Assembly: GCA_020633515.1 (NCBI GenBank)
Contig: JACKDM010000016.1
Span: 20,977 to 84,976, forward strand
Origin: Myxococcales bacterium
GTDB lineage: Bacteria > Myxococcota > Bradymonadia > UBA7976 > UBA1532
Direction of reading: 5' to 3'
DNA: 64,000 bases
This document shows, piece by piece, positions 36,072 through 45,557 of the stretch (its first letter is position 1; each line of letters opens with the position of its first letter). A program made the translations under genes and the position numbers. Below the pieces are notes generated by a model. It saw only the letters and a program-made list of their open reading frames with translations, did not search any database and was not told the DNA's origin.

Positions 36072-38788
36072 TGAACCGACTCCGCGGACAGAGCAGCCTC
36101 ATCTTCACCTGCGCCGTCGTCGGGCTCTTGCTCCTGATGGTGCTCCCCATCCCGACGTTTTTGCTCGACACCCTGCTCGCGCTCAACATCGCGCTCGCGA
36201 TGACCGTGCTCGTCGTCAGCCTCTACATGAAGCAACCGCTCGAGTTCAGCGCCTTCCCCGCGATGCTGCTCGTCTCGACGCTCTTCCGCCTCACCCTCAA
36301 CATCGCATCCACGAGGCTCATCCTGCTCCGCGGCGCCGAAGGACCCGACGCCGCCGGTGCCATCATCGCGACCTTCGGTGACTTCGTCGTCGGCGGCAAC
36401 TACGTCGTCGGCATCATCGTCTTCGTCATCCTCGTCATCATCAACTTCGTCGTCATCACCAAAGGCTCCGGCCGCATCGCCGAGGTCGGCGCCCGCTTCA
36501 CCCTCGACGCCATGCCCGGCAAACAGATGGCGATCGACGCCGACCTCAACGCCGGCCTCATCGACGAAGCCACCGCCCGCCGCCGCCGCGAGAAGATCGA
36601 GCAGGAGGCCGACTTCTACGGTGCCATGGACGGCGCCTCGAAGTTCGTGCGCGGCGATGCCATCGCCGGCATCCTCATCACCGCCATCAACATCGTCGGT
36701 GGCTTCATCATCGGCATGACCCAGCACGGCCTCCCCGCCGCCGAGAGCGCCGCCACCTTCACCATCCTCACCGTCGGCGACGGCCTCGTCAGCCAGATCC
36801 CCGCGCTCGTCATCTCCACCGCCGCCGGCATCATCGTCAGCCGCGCCGCCAGCAGCGCCGACCTCGGCAGCCAGCTCGTCGAACAGCTCTTCTCCGCCCG
36901 CCGCGTCCTCTACATCGTCGCCGCCATCCTCATCGGCTTCGGCCTCCTCCCCGGCATGCCATTGCTCGTCTTCTGGAGCATCGCCGCGGTGATGTTCTTC
37001 GCCGGCCGCGCCGCCGAGAAGGACCCCGCCGAAGGCACCCCCGACGCACCCCGCAAGGCCACCGAAGCCACCGAGCCCGGCGAGCGCCCGCTCGTCAACC
37101 TCAGCGGCGGCAAGCCCGACGAACCCATCGGCGACCGCACCGACAGCGAGAAGATCGAGAGCCTGCTCCCCATCGACCTGCTCGAGCTCGAGGTCGGCTA
37201 CGGCCTCATCGGCCTCGTCGACCGCACCCAGAACGGCGAGCTCCTCGATCGCATCCAGAGCATCCGCCGCCAGTTCGCCAGCCAGATGGGGATCATCGTC
37301 CCCCCCATCCACATCCGCGACAACCTCCAGCTCCCCCCCGGCGGCTACTCGCTCCTCATCAAAGGCGTCGAGATCGCCGACGGCCAGCTCATGCCCGACC
37401 GCTTCCTCGCGATGAACCCCGGCGAGGTCGTCGACACCGTGCCCGGCGTCGAGACCACCGAGCCCGCCTTCGGCCTCCCCGCCGTCTGGATCGACGCCGC
37501 CCACAAGGACCAGGCCGAGCAGCTCGGCTACACCGTCGTCGACTGCGCCACCGTCGTCGCGACCCATCTCAGCGAGGTCCTCAAGGAGAACGCGCACGAG
37601 CTCCTCGGCCGCCAGGAGCTGCAAGAGCTCATCGATGTCTTCGCGAAGCAGGCACCCAAGATGGTCGAGGATCTCATCCCCGAGAAGATCCAGATCGGCG
37701 ACATCCTCAAGGTGATGAAGAACCTGCTGCGCGAACAGATCAGCGTGCGCGACCTCCGCACCATCCTCGAAGCCATCGCCGACCACGTCCACCTCACCCG
37801 CAACCCCGAGATCCTCACCGAGTTCGCCCGCCAGCGCCTCGGCCGCTACATCACCAGCCGGATGAAGGCCGAGGACGGCCGGGTGCATGTGTTGACGGTC
37901 GACGGATCGCTCGAAGAAGCCTTCCGCGGCCAGATCCAGCAGGTCGACGGTGACTTCCACCTCGGCGTCTCCCCGCAGCTCGCCGAGCAGTTCCTCGGCC
38001 AGCTCGAGAAGCGCATGGGTGAGATGTCGATGCACGGCTGGCTCCCCGTCCTGCTCGTCGCGCCCGAACTGCGCCGCCCGGTGCGCAACCTCGTCGAGCG
38101 CTTCATGCCGCAGTTGATGGTGGTGAGCCACAAGGAGATCGCCGCCGGCGTGCAGGTCGACGCCGCGGGCGTCGTGGGCGCCGGCCTCGCCGGCGGCGGC
38201 GCAGCGAGCCGCGCGCCGCGTCGCGCCCCGGCAGGCGCGCGCGCGCCGGGCGCCGGCGTAGGCAGCGGGTCAGGGTTCGATCGCGGCGCCGGGCGGGAAG
38301 ACCGAGAGCTGCGTCCCACCCCACACCGCGAAGCCATGCCCGAACAGGATGAAGTTGTCACGGTCGCGGCCGGCTGGCATCTCGAACGCCGCCTCCAACG
38401 GTGGGCCCGCCCGCTCGAAGCGAATCAAGACCGATTCGTCGATGGGCCCAGCCCCTCCACCGGATCCTCAACCGTCTCAACGGCGCCAACGAGGGTCACC
38501 GTGACGCCGAGCGGTTCGATCAAGACCGGTTTGTTCAACCTCAAGATGATATCGAGGCGCTGGTCGAGCACGGGCGGCTGGGTGACGAGCGTCGGCAGTA
38601 CCGCTTCGTCAGGTCCGCCATCCGTCGCCACCGGCACGGCGTTGCGCGCGGACGCATCGGCCGCCCGCTGCTGCCACGCACGCATCACGAGCACGCAGCA
38701 GAGGATCAGTGTCTTCATGGCAATGGCAGCCTCAACTCATCACCTTCACGGATTGCATTCGGATCATCACGCACGCGCTCGGGGTTGA
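36068..38788 (+). CDS. flhA: flagellar export gate protein FlhA (3' end over-extended)
   Basis: The ATG at 36068 opens an eight-helix membrane domain (FSAFPAMLLVSTLFRLTLNIASTRL, the FHIPEP-type loop AMPGKQMAIDADLNAGLIDE) and a cytoplasmic domain (LELEVGYGLIGLVD ... VLLVAPELRRPVRNLVERFMPQL). The family similarity ends near residue 710 with VVSHKEIAAGVQVDAAGVVG, at about 38190. As sequenced the frame stays open to 38788 and runs about 175 codons antisense to a leftward gene, which is implausible. A TAG one frame over at 38259-38261 is the likely true end, reached by a single-base change in the GC-rich tail. FlhA is the export-gate docking platform. Confidence 0.9.
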   Translation: MMNRLRGQSSLIFTCAVVGLLLLMVLPIPTFLLDTLLALNIALAMTVLVVSLYMKQPLEFSAFPAMLLVSTLFRLTLNIASTRLILLRGAEGPDAAGAIIATFGDFVVGGNYVVGIIVFVILVIINFVVITKGSGRIAEVGARFTLDAMPGKQMAIDADLNAGLIDEATARRRREKIEQEADFYGAMDGASKFVRGDAIAGILITAINIVGGFIIGMTQHGLPAAESAATFTILTVGDGLVSQIPALVISTAAGIIVSRAASSADLGSQLVEQLFSARRVLYIVAAILIGFGLLPGMPLLVFWSIAAVMFFAGRAAEKDPAEGTPDAPRKATEATEPGERPLVNLSGGKPDEPIGDRTDSEKIESLLPIDLLELEVGYGLIGLVDRTQNGELLDRIQSIRRQFASQMGIIVPPIHIRDNLQLPPGGYSLLIKGVEIADGQLMPDRFLAMNPGEVVDTVPGVETTEPAFGLPAVWIDAAHKDQAEQLGYTVVDCATVVATHLSEVLKENAHELLGRQELQELIDVFAKQAPKMVEDLIPEKIQIGDILKVMKNLLREQISVRDLRTILEAIADHVHLTRNPEILTEFARQRLGRYITSRMKAEDGRVHVLTVDGSLEEAFRGQIQQVDGDFHLGVSPQLAEQFLGQLEKRMGEMSMHGWLPVLLVAPELRRPVRNLVERFMPQLMVVSHKEIAAGVQVDAAGVVGAGLAGGGAASRAPRRAPAGARAPGAGVGSGSGFDRGAGREDRELRPTPHREAMPEQDEVVTVAAGWHLERRLQRWARPLEANQDRFVDGPSPSTGSSTVSTAPTRVTVTPSGSIKTGLFNLKMISRRWSSTGGWVTSVGSTASSGPPSVATGTALRADASAARCCHARITSTQQRISVFMAMAASTHHLHGLHSDHHARARG
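38270..38718 (-). CDS. small secreted protein of unknown function, apparent frameshift
   Basis: ATG 38718 overlaps the stop of the upstream HExxH-LysM gene. The first 20 residues (MKTLILCCVLVMRAW) look like a signal or lipoprotein leader. The frame reads about 90 residues (PPVLDQRLDIILRLNKPVLIE) and then stops at 38428. A plausible continuation lies one frame over, GPIDESVLIRFERAGPPLEAAFEM, RDRDNFILFGHGFAVWGG, ending AAIEP at 38270. The junction is at a run of four C (38452-38455 on the top strand), where one extra base would restore the frame. No family is recognised. Translational overlap suggests it works with the HExxH-LysM protein. Confidence 0.5.
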
Positions 38789-40182
38789 CCACCGCGATCT
38801 CCTCGGCGCGGTGTGGATCACCGAGCGTGCGCGCCGCGATGCGGCTCAGCGTATCACCGGCGACGACGGAATAGCGCCCACCATCTCCTGACCACGCGGC
38901 GTCGCGGCCGGTCACGGCCGCGACGATCAGCGCTCGCTCCCGGCTGAACGCCCGGCCCGGCGAGATCACGCTCGACCTGCGACCAGAAGGGGCCCGCCGA
39001 GACCGGCGCATCGAGATAGACCCGATCGGCGTCATCGAGCGCATCGCACGCCGCCGCGATGCGCGCCGAGTCTCGCGCCGCCACCGCTTCGCTCAACGCC
39101 TGGATCCGCACCGAATTGAGCGCGTTGCCCCCGACCGGCCGCGCGAAGCCGTCCACCATGTCAGCGAAGGCGGGATCGAGGCAGAAGTAGTGAGGCACAT
39201 AGGCATAGGCGTGCACCCACTTCTGGTCGACGAGCCAGTCTCCATCCGGCCGGATCTCATCGATGAGATGCCGCACGATCGCCTCCTGCCGGGCGTTCTG
39301 CAGTCGCGTCGTGCGATGTACCTGCTGGTCATCGGCCGTGTCATACCGTCCGTCCGGACCACGGAGCCGCGCCGTCAGACTGAGCTGTTCCCGCACCGGC
39401 TCGCTCGAAGACGGCCACCGATCGCCCTGCGTCCCTTCCGGCGTCTCGAACCAGTAGGCGCGAAACTCGCTCTGAAACTGCCCGTAGGCCCAGGATGGCG
39501 CCACCGCGCCCCCCGGTCGCTCCGGTTGGAACGCCTCACCGGGTCGGTGCTGGTCGGCGTCGTGTTGCACCTCGTGGATCAGCACCTCGACGAGGAACGC
39601 ATCGCTGTGCGCCGCCGGATCGATCATCGTCAGTGTCGTGCCATCCTTGCTCAGCGCCCCCGCGGTGTCATCGTCATCCAACACCAGCCCCGAGTCATCA
39701 TTGACATCATCCGAGTACGTCGCCCCCTCGCTCCGATAATCCACCCGCCCGTCGAAGTATGCCATCTGCGTATCCGGCACCCCCGGCCGATCCAGCATGT
39801 CGTGCACGGCCGTCAGCACCACCAACCGACACTCGCCGCTCGCCACCCACTCCGCCGAGTTGCGCCACAGGTTCTTGCGCGACTCGCTCCCCAACGCCGG
39901 ATCCACCGCCTGCGCCAGCCCCGCCTCGATCAACGACTTCACCCGCTGCCGATTCCGCGCGTGCCGCGCGAGCGCCTCGTGTCTGCTCCGCGGCACGTAC
40001 ACCCCCGCCCCCTCACCGCCACCGCCATGGCACGGCGCCGGCGCCAGCCCTTGCAGCTCATCCGCCTGTGCCATCGCCGACAACCCCCCGGGCCCGAGCA
40101 GGAGATCGTGCATCTCGGGCGCCACCGCCCCTTCACCCGCCGAAGACATGCCATTGCCTTCGGCCCGCTGCTGACCGCGCAT
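38715..40182 (-). CDS. putative zinc metalloprotease-like protein with C-terminal LysM, apparent frameshift
   Basis: ATG 40182 follows GAGGTGA by five bases. Near residue 198-210 is FLVEVLIHEVQHDAD, an HExxH zinc-protease motif (His203, Glu204, His207). SEFRAYW at 238-244 offers a glutamate as possible third ligand. The end is a LysM domain (YSVVAGDTLSRIAARTLGD ... NPNAIREGDELRLPLP-like), in a frame shifted by one near 38962. In the original frame the chain runs into Arg-rich nonsense and no LysM. There is no signal peptide. A peptidoglycan-binding peptidase, possibly an effector, fits the domains. I do not recognise a named family. It overlaps the small gene downstream by 4 bases. Confidence 0.6.
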
Positions 40183-40250
40183 CGCTTCACCTCGAATCGC
40201 TTGTGTGCCTCGACGATAACGGCCGAGCGCGAGGGCCTCAAGCCGATCGG

Positions 40251-40269
40251 GTTTGAAACTGCTTTCAAC
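40251..40269. promoter_or_regulatory. imperfect palindrome in the divergent spacer (possible operator)
   Basis: GTTTGAAACTGCTTTCAAC is a near-symmetric, AT-rich element 69 bases upstream of the leftward HExxH-LysM start. It stands out in GC-rich DNA. The regulator is unknown. Confidence 0.3.
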
Positions 40270-40442
40270 TTCGACCCTCTTGACATCCGCAGGCGACGTA
40301 TGCACTGCCCCCCGCCGGGCGCGCGACGCGCCGCCGGGCTACATGGGCTGCTGCCATCGACCCCCTGTCCGTTCGCCGGGAGGACGCGCTTCGGACGCCG
40401 TAGGGGTTGAGATCCGGCGCCGGGATCGGCGACCCTGCTGAC

Positions 40443-43400
40443 ATGCAGAGCCCGATCCTTCGTCTGTTCGCCCATGGCCGATCCATCCGCCTCTCGGTGC
40501 CCGCCGACGCGCCGATCGACCGCTACGGCACCTGGGAGGCGATGACGCGCCTCCTGACGCCGCCGCCCCTCGACGCGCTCGATTGGAGCGCGGTCCGGCG
40601 AGCGGCAGAGGCGGTCGACATCGCGCCGACGCCGTGGGTGCTCGACGTGCGCGTCGGGCCGGCGCGCGAGCGCGCAGCGGTGACGGTGTGGCGCGGCGAG
40701 CGGCTCGCGAGCCGGTGCCAGCGGTGTGATGGCACGCTGTGTCATCATGTGCTCGGGCTGCTCCTCGCGGTGCTCTACGACGACGCGGCGTGGCGGCCGC
40801 TGCTCTCGCGCCCGCCCTGGCAGGTGATGTTCACCCCCGGAGACCGCGCGGCCGCCGGGGCGGGGCCGGGCGCAGCGGCCGCCCCCGACCGGCACCTCGG
40901 GTGGCTGCGGGTCGTACTGTACGCTTCGCCGGGAGACGCGGCGGCGAAGCTCGGTGGCGGGCGCATGTCGGCGTGGCTGATGCGGGCCTCCAAACAGTCC
41001 GGGGTCGTGCTCAAGCCCATGCCGCTGCCACGCTCGGTCGCCGACGCCGAGCGGCGGGTGCGCGGGCTCTCGCCGGGTGAGCTCGAGTTCCTCGCGGTCC
41101 ACGAAGAGGTCTCGACGCTGCGCCGCCATGGCTACGACGACGGGCTCGCGCGGCTGCTCGCGCCGGCGCTCGTTCGGATCGAGGCCGATCTGTTCGCGCG
41201 GCTGGCGGGCGTGCGCGAGCTGCTGCTCGGCGAGCGGCCGATCGCCGTCGACCCGACGCCGTGGACGCCGCGACTCATCGTCGAGGACGGCCCCGATGGC
41301 GCGCTCGCGCTCTCGTGGGCGTCGCTCGCCGAGGCGATCTTCCCCGTCGGGCCGGGCTACGTGGTCGTCGACGGGCGCCTGCGACCGGTCGCTGCGGGCG
41401 TCGCGCCCGACCTCGTGCGATGGGCGACGGCGCCGCCGCCGGCCGTGCAGGCGGGCGAGGTCGCCGCGTTCGTCGAGCAGGTGGTGCTGCCGGGGCCGGT
41501 CGAGGTCGAGATGCGGGCGGCCGCGATGCCGATCGAGACGCGCCCGCCGACGCCGCGCCTGCTGCTCGCCGACGATCGCGGCGATCTCCGTGTCGCGCTG
41601 CGGTTCGGCTACGGGGCGGTCGAGGCGGGGGCCGACGACGGCGAGCTCCTGCACGACGAGTTCGCCGAGCCGCCGGTGTGGGTGCGCCGTGATCCGGCGG
41701 CCGAGGCGGCGGCGTGGCAGCGGCTGGCGGTCGCGGTCGATCCGTTGCCGGCGACCCCGCAGGTCTTGCGCTTCGTGGGTGAGGCGGCGTTCGACTTCCT
41801 CGCGGCGGCGGTCGGCGCGCTCGATGACTTCCAGATGATCACCGACGGCTCGCTCGACCTGCGGCGGTGGACGCCGACGGGGTCGCTCTCGGCGGCCGGG
41901 CGGCTGACGGCGGGGATCGACTGGTTCGACCTGGAGGTCGACTTCGAGGTCGAGGGGCGCTCGGCGAGCCGGGCGGCGGTGCTGGCGAGCTGGCGCGCGG
42001 GGCGACGTTACGTTCGGCTCGCGGACGGCGGCGTCGCGCGACTGCCCGAGGCGTGGCTGCGGCGGCACGCGGCGGCGCTCGAGGAGCTCGACGAGCTCCG
42101 CGGACGGCGGCACCGGGTGGGCACCTTCGCGGCGCCGCTGCTGGCCGACGTCGTCGATGAGCTGGGTGACGCCGTGGCGGCGGCGCGGGCGCACGTCGAG
42201 CGCTTGCAGGCCATGGCGCTTCGGATCCGGTCGTTCGAGCGGGTGGCCGAGCGGCCCGTGCCGGCGGGGGTCGACGCGGTGCTCCGGCCCTACCAGCTCC
42301 GGGGGTTCTGGTGGATGCGCGCGCTCGCCGAGCTGGGGCTGTCGGGGGTGCTGGCCGATGACATGGGGCTCGGCAAGACGGTGCAGACGCTGGTCGCGCT
42401 GCTCGATACACATCGCGGCGACGAGGCGGTCGCGGGGCCGTCGCTCGTCGTCGCGCCCACGTCGGTGGTCCACAACTGGGTCAGCGAGGCGGCGCGGTTC
42501 ACGCCGGGGCTGCGGGTGGCGCTGCATCACGGGAGCCAGCGCGGCACGCCGCCGACCGATGTCGACGTGGTGGTGACGAGCTATGCCTTGCTGCGCTACG
42601 ACGCCGATGCCTTGCATGCCATCACATGGCAGTACGTCGTGCTCGACGAGGCGCAGCAGATCAAGAACCCGACGAGTCAGGTGGCGCGGGCGGCGCGAGG
42701 GCTCTCGGCGCGCCATCGGCTGGCGTTGACCGGGACGCCGCTCGAGAACCACCTCACCGAGCTCTGGAGCCTCTTCGAGTTCCTCATGCCCGGCTTCTTC
42801 GGCAGCCGCGAGGCGTTCGGGCGGCGCTACGTCGATCCGACCGGGCAGACGGACGATCCCGACGCGAGCGCGCAGGCGATGGCGGCGCTGCGCCAGCGGA
42901 TCCGGCCGTTCGTGCTGCGGCGGCTCAAGCGGGAGGTCGCGCGCGAGCTCCCGCCGCGGCAGGATCAGGTGCTGTGGTGCGAGCTCTCCGGCCCGGAGCG
43001 GCGGCTCTACGAGGCGGTCAAGGAGACCTATCGGCAGTCGGTGATGACCCGGGTGGACGAGGTCGGCGTCGAGCGGTCGACGATCCAGATCCTCGAGGCG
43101 CTGACCCGGCTGCGGCAGGCGGCGTGCGACGCGTCGTTGTTGCCGTTCCCCGAGGCGGCGACGGTGGGGCTCTCGGCGAAGCGGTCGCTCTTGCAGGAGA
43201 CGCTCGCGGCGCTGATCGAAGAGGGCCACCGGACGCTGGTCTTCAGCCAATGGTCGTCGCTGTTGCAGCGGGTGCGGGGTGATCTCGACCAGATGGGGGT
43301 GCCCTGCCTCTACCTCGACGGATCGACGCGGGCGCGGGCCGACCTCCAGGCGCGGTGGAACGCCGAAGATGGCCCGCCGGTGTTCCTCGTGAGCCTCAAG

Positions 43401-43763
43401 GCGGGGGGCACGGGGCTCAATCTGGTGGGCGCCGACGTCGTCATCCACCTCGATCCCTGGTGGAACCCGCAAGCGGAGCAGCAGGCGACGGATCGGGCGC
43501 ACCGCATCGGTCAGACGCGACCGGTGATGGTGTACCGGGTGGTGGCGCGGGATACGGTCGAGGAGAAGGTGCTGGCGTTGCAGGCGCGCAAGCGGGCGCT
43601 GTTCGAGGCCGCGGTCGAGGGGGATCGGGTCACGGTCGAGGGGCTCTCGCGCGCCGATCTGGAGGCGGTCTTCGCGGCGGACGGAGCCCCATCGGAGCCG
43701 GTCGCGGCGGCCGCGGCGGCGCCCGGCGCGCGCGGGCGGGGCCGGCGGCGCGCGCAGCGGTGA
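40443..43763 (+). CDS. SWIM-zinc / SNF2-family helicase-like ATPase
   Basis: 1106 residues from ATG 40443 (no strong ribosome site; a TTG at 40407 is an alternative). Near residue 80-105 is a SWIM-type zinc motif (RCQRCDGTLCHHVLGLL). The C-terminal half is a SNF2 motor: LRPYQLRGFWWMRAL, Walker A DDMGLGKT near 638-645, DEAQ near 734, ALTGTPLENHLTELWSLFEF, and the helicase-C part QWSSLLQRVRGDLDQMG, SLKAGGTGLNLVGADVVIHL, DRAHRIGQTRPV. The family translocates on DNA and removes or remodels bound proteins. It is complete and in one frame, lies between flhA and flhF and has no obvious flagellar role. Confidence 0.9.
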   Translation: MQSPILRLFAHGRSIRLSVPADAPIDRYGTWEAMTRLLTPPPLDALDWSAVRRAAEAVDIAPTPWVLDVRVGPARERAAVTVWRGERLASRCQRCDGTLCHHVLGLLLAVLYDDAAWRPLLSRPPWQVMFTPGDRAAAGAGPGAAAAPDRHLGWLRVVLYASPGDAAAKLGGGRMSAWLMRASKQSGVVLKPMPLPRSVADAERRVRGLSPGELEFLAVHEEVSTLRRHGYDDGLARLLAPALVRIEADLFARLAGVRELLLGERPIAVDPTPWTPRLIVEDGPDGALALSWASLAEAIFPVGPGYVVVDGRLRPVAAGVAPDLVRWATAPPPAVQAGEVAAFVEQVVLPGPVEVEMRAAAMPIETRPPTPRLLLADDRGDLRVALRFGYGAVEAGADDGELLHDEFAEPPVWVRRDPAAEAAAWQRLAVAVDPLPATPQVLRFVGEAAFDFLAAAVGALDDFQMITDGSLDLRRWTPTGSLSAAGRLTAGIDWFDLEVDFEVEGRSASRAAVLASWRAGRRYVRLADGGVARLPEAWLRRHAAALEELDELRGRRHRVGTFAAPLLADVVDELGDAVAAARAHVERLQAMALRIRSFERVAERPVPAGVDAVLRPYQLRGFWWMRALAELGLSGVLADDMGLGKTVQTLVALLDTHRGDEAVAGPSLVVAPTSVVHNWVSEAARFTPGLRVALHHGSQRGTPPTDVDVVVTSYALLRYDADALHAITWQYVVLDEAQQIKNPTSQVARAARGLSARHRLALTGTPLENHLTELWSLFEFLMPGFFGSREAFGRRYVDPTGQTDDPDASAQAMAALRQRIRPFVLRRLKREVARELPPRQDQVLWCELSGPERRLYEAVKETYRQSVMTRVDEVGVERSTIQILEALTRLRQAACDASLLPFPEAATVGLSAKRSLLQETLAALIEEGHRTLVFSQWSSLLQRVRGDLDQMGVPCLYLDGSTRARADLQARWNAEDGPPVFLVSLKAGGTGLNLVGADVVIHLDPWWNPQAEQQATDRAHRIGQTRPVMVYRVVARDTVEEKVLALQARKRALFEAAVEGDRVTVEGLSRADLEAVFAADGAPSEPVAAAAAAPGARGRGRRRAQR

Positions 43764-43772
43764 CGCGAGGCC

Positions 43773-43788
43773 GATGGCGTGCTCCTTG
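43773..43788 (+). promoter_or_regulatory. sigma-54 (-24/-12) promoter upstream of flhF
   Basis: TGGCGTGCTCCTTGCT has GG at 43774-43775 and GC at 43786-43787, ten bases apart, with a perfect TTGCT -12 half. It starts 10 bases after the SNF2 stop; flhF begins at 43901. Confidence 0.7.
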
Positions 43789-43900
43789 CTCTCGCCCGCT
43801 CCACCCGCCGTCGGGGCTGGCCGCGTCGCCCGGTGGCCGACGAGGTCCCGGCGGTCGGCGTCGGCGGCTTGACGCCCCGCATCACGGAGGAGAGCGCGAC

Positions 43901-45539
43901 ATGCGGCACGGACTCGACGACGCCCCGGAGACCCACACCTTCCGGGGCCGATCGATGCAGGACGCGGTGAGCAAGCTCAAAGCCCGCCTCGGCGCCGACG
44001 CGGTCATCGTCGCCACCCGCCGCGGCCGCGAGCCGGGCGGCGGCTACGTCGAGATCACCGCCATCGGCCAGCCCAAAGCCGCCGCCGCGCCCCCCGCCGA
44101 GCCCGCCGACCCCCCCGCGATGGGCGGCGCCCGCGGCGCGTCCGCCGCCTACGCCCGCGCCGCCCGCGCCCCGATCGCCACCCAGGCCGCCGAGCTCCCG
44201 CCGCTGCTCGCCGCGCTCCGCGGCGAGGTCCCGCCGAGCGACCCTTCGCCGAGCGCGCCGCCTGGCTCACCTGGCTCGTCGAGGCCCGCGCCGCCGAAGA
44301 AGCGGCGGCCCAGGCCCGCGCCGCCCGCCTCGCGCACCGTCCGCCCTACCACAGCGTCGACGACGCCCCGCGGCAGGGCAGGGGACCGACGACTGGGCCG
44401 CCGCGCTCGCCGCCGAGAACGCGCGCCACCTCGCCGACGCCCCCCGACCCCGCCTGGCCCGCGCCGCGCCGCCTCGAATCCACGGCCGCGCGCCCACCCG
44501 TCGCGCCGCCCGGCGCCGAGGCCCCGCGACCCCGCGCCGCGTCGAATCCACCGCTCCGCGTCCCTCCCTGCCGCCGCGCGGCGCCGCAGCCCCCGCGCCC
44601 GCCGCCCCGCCCTTCGACGACGCCGCCATCGCCGCCACCCTCGCCGGCCTCCGCGGCGAGCTCCTCGCGCTCGCCGCCCGCCAGGCGCCGCTCCTCGGCG
44701 AGCTCGCCGGCCTCCGCGCCATGGTCGAAGACAGCGCCCGCGAGACCCAGGCCGTCCGCGCGCTGCGCGCCCGCCTCATCGACGTCGGGATCTCCGCCGA
44801 GCACGCCCGCGACCTCGCCGAGCGCGCGCTCCGCGCCGAGGGCGACACGGCCGACGACGGCGAGGTCCTCGCTCGCGTCGGCGCGCTCATGGCCGACGGG
44901 ATCCGCTGCGGCGGCGCCGAGCTCGGCGGCCGGCGCGTCATCGCCTTCGTCGGCCCCACCGGCGTCGGCAAGACCACCACCGTCGCCAAGGTCGCCGCCC
45001 AGGCCCGGCTCGCCGGCAAACACGTCGCGCTCATCACCGTCGACACCTTCCGCATGGCCGCCGTCGAACAGCTCGCCCGCTACGCCGAGGTCCTCGACGC
45101 CCCGCTCCGCGTCGTCGCCCGCCCCGACGCCCTCCCCGCCGCGCTCGCCGCGCTCGCCGGCTACGACCTCGTCCTCATCGACACCACCGGCCGCAACCCC
45201 CGCGCCAGCGACCAGGTCCGCGCCCTCGCCCGCTACTTCCCCCCCGGCTGGGGCGGCGAGCTCGTCCTCACCGTCGCCGCCTCCACCCGCGAACGCGACC
45301 TCTTCGCCACCATCGACGCCTTCGCCCGCCTCGGCTACGCGCGCCTCTGCGTCACCAAGACCGACGAGACCGACGCCCCCGGCGTCCTCTACAGCGCCGC
45401 CCGCCGCGCCGCCCGCCCCCTCTGCTGGATCACCGACGGCCAGCAGGTCCCCGATGACATCGAGGCCGCCGACGCCGCCGTCATCGCCGCCCGCATCCTC
45501 GCCGCCGAGGCCCGCCCCTCGGTCGCGCTCGGCGCATGA
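43901..45539 (+). CDS. flhF: flagellar SRP-like GTPase FlhF, with two apparent frameshifts
   Basis: ATG 43901 with GGAGGAGAG upstream. The N-terminal FlhF part TFRGRSMQDAVSKLKARLGADAVIVATRR is in the first frame. RPFAERAAWLTWLVEARAAEE (44239 on) is one frame back. DDWAAALAAENARHLAD (44388 on) and the whole GTPase domain to 45539 are one further back. The G domain is intact: FVGPTGVGKTTTVAKVAAQ, VALITVDTFRMAAVEQL, DLVLIDTTGRNPR, CVTKTDETDAPG. Each junction (near 44235 and 44375) would be closed by one extra base, giving about 546 residues. FlhF sets flagellar position and number. It precedes flhG by 18 bases. Two assembly indels or a decayed linker are possible. Confidence 0.8.
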
Positions 45540-45557
45540 GGACCCGAGGAGGCTCAA

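Noticed and set aside
39939..43502. 1187-codon leftward open frame opposite the SNF2 gene
   Set aside because: Arg/His/Pro-rich shadow; the rightward strand holds all SNF2 motifs.
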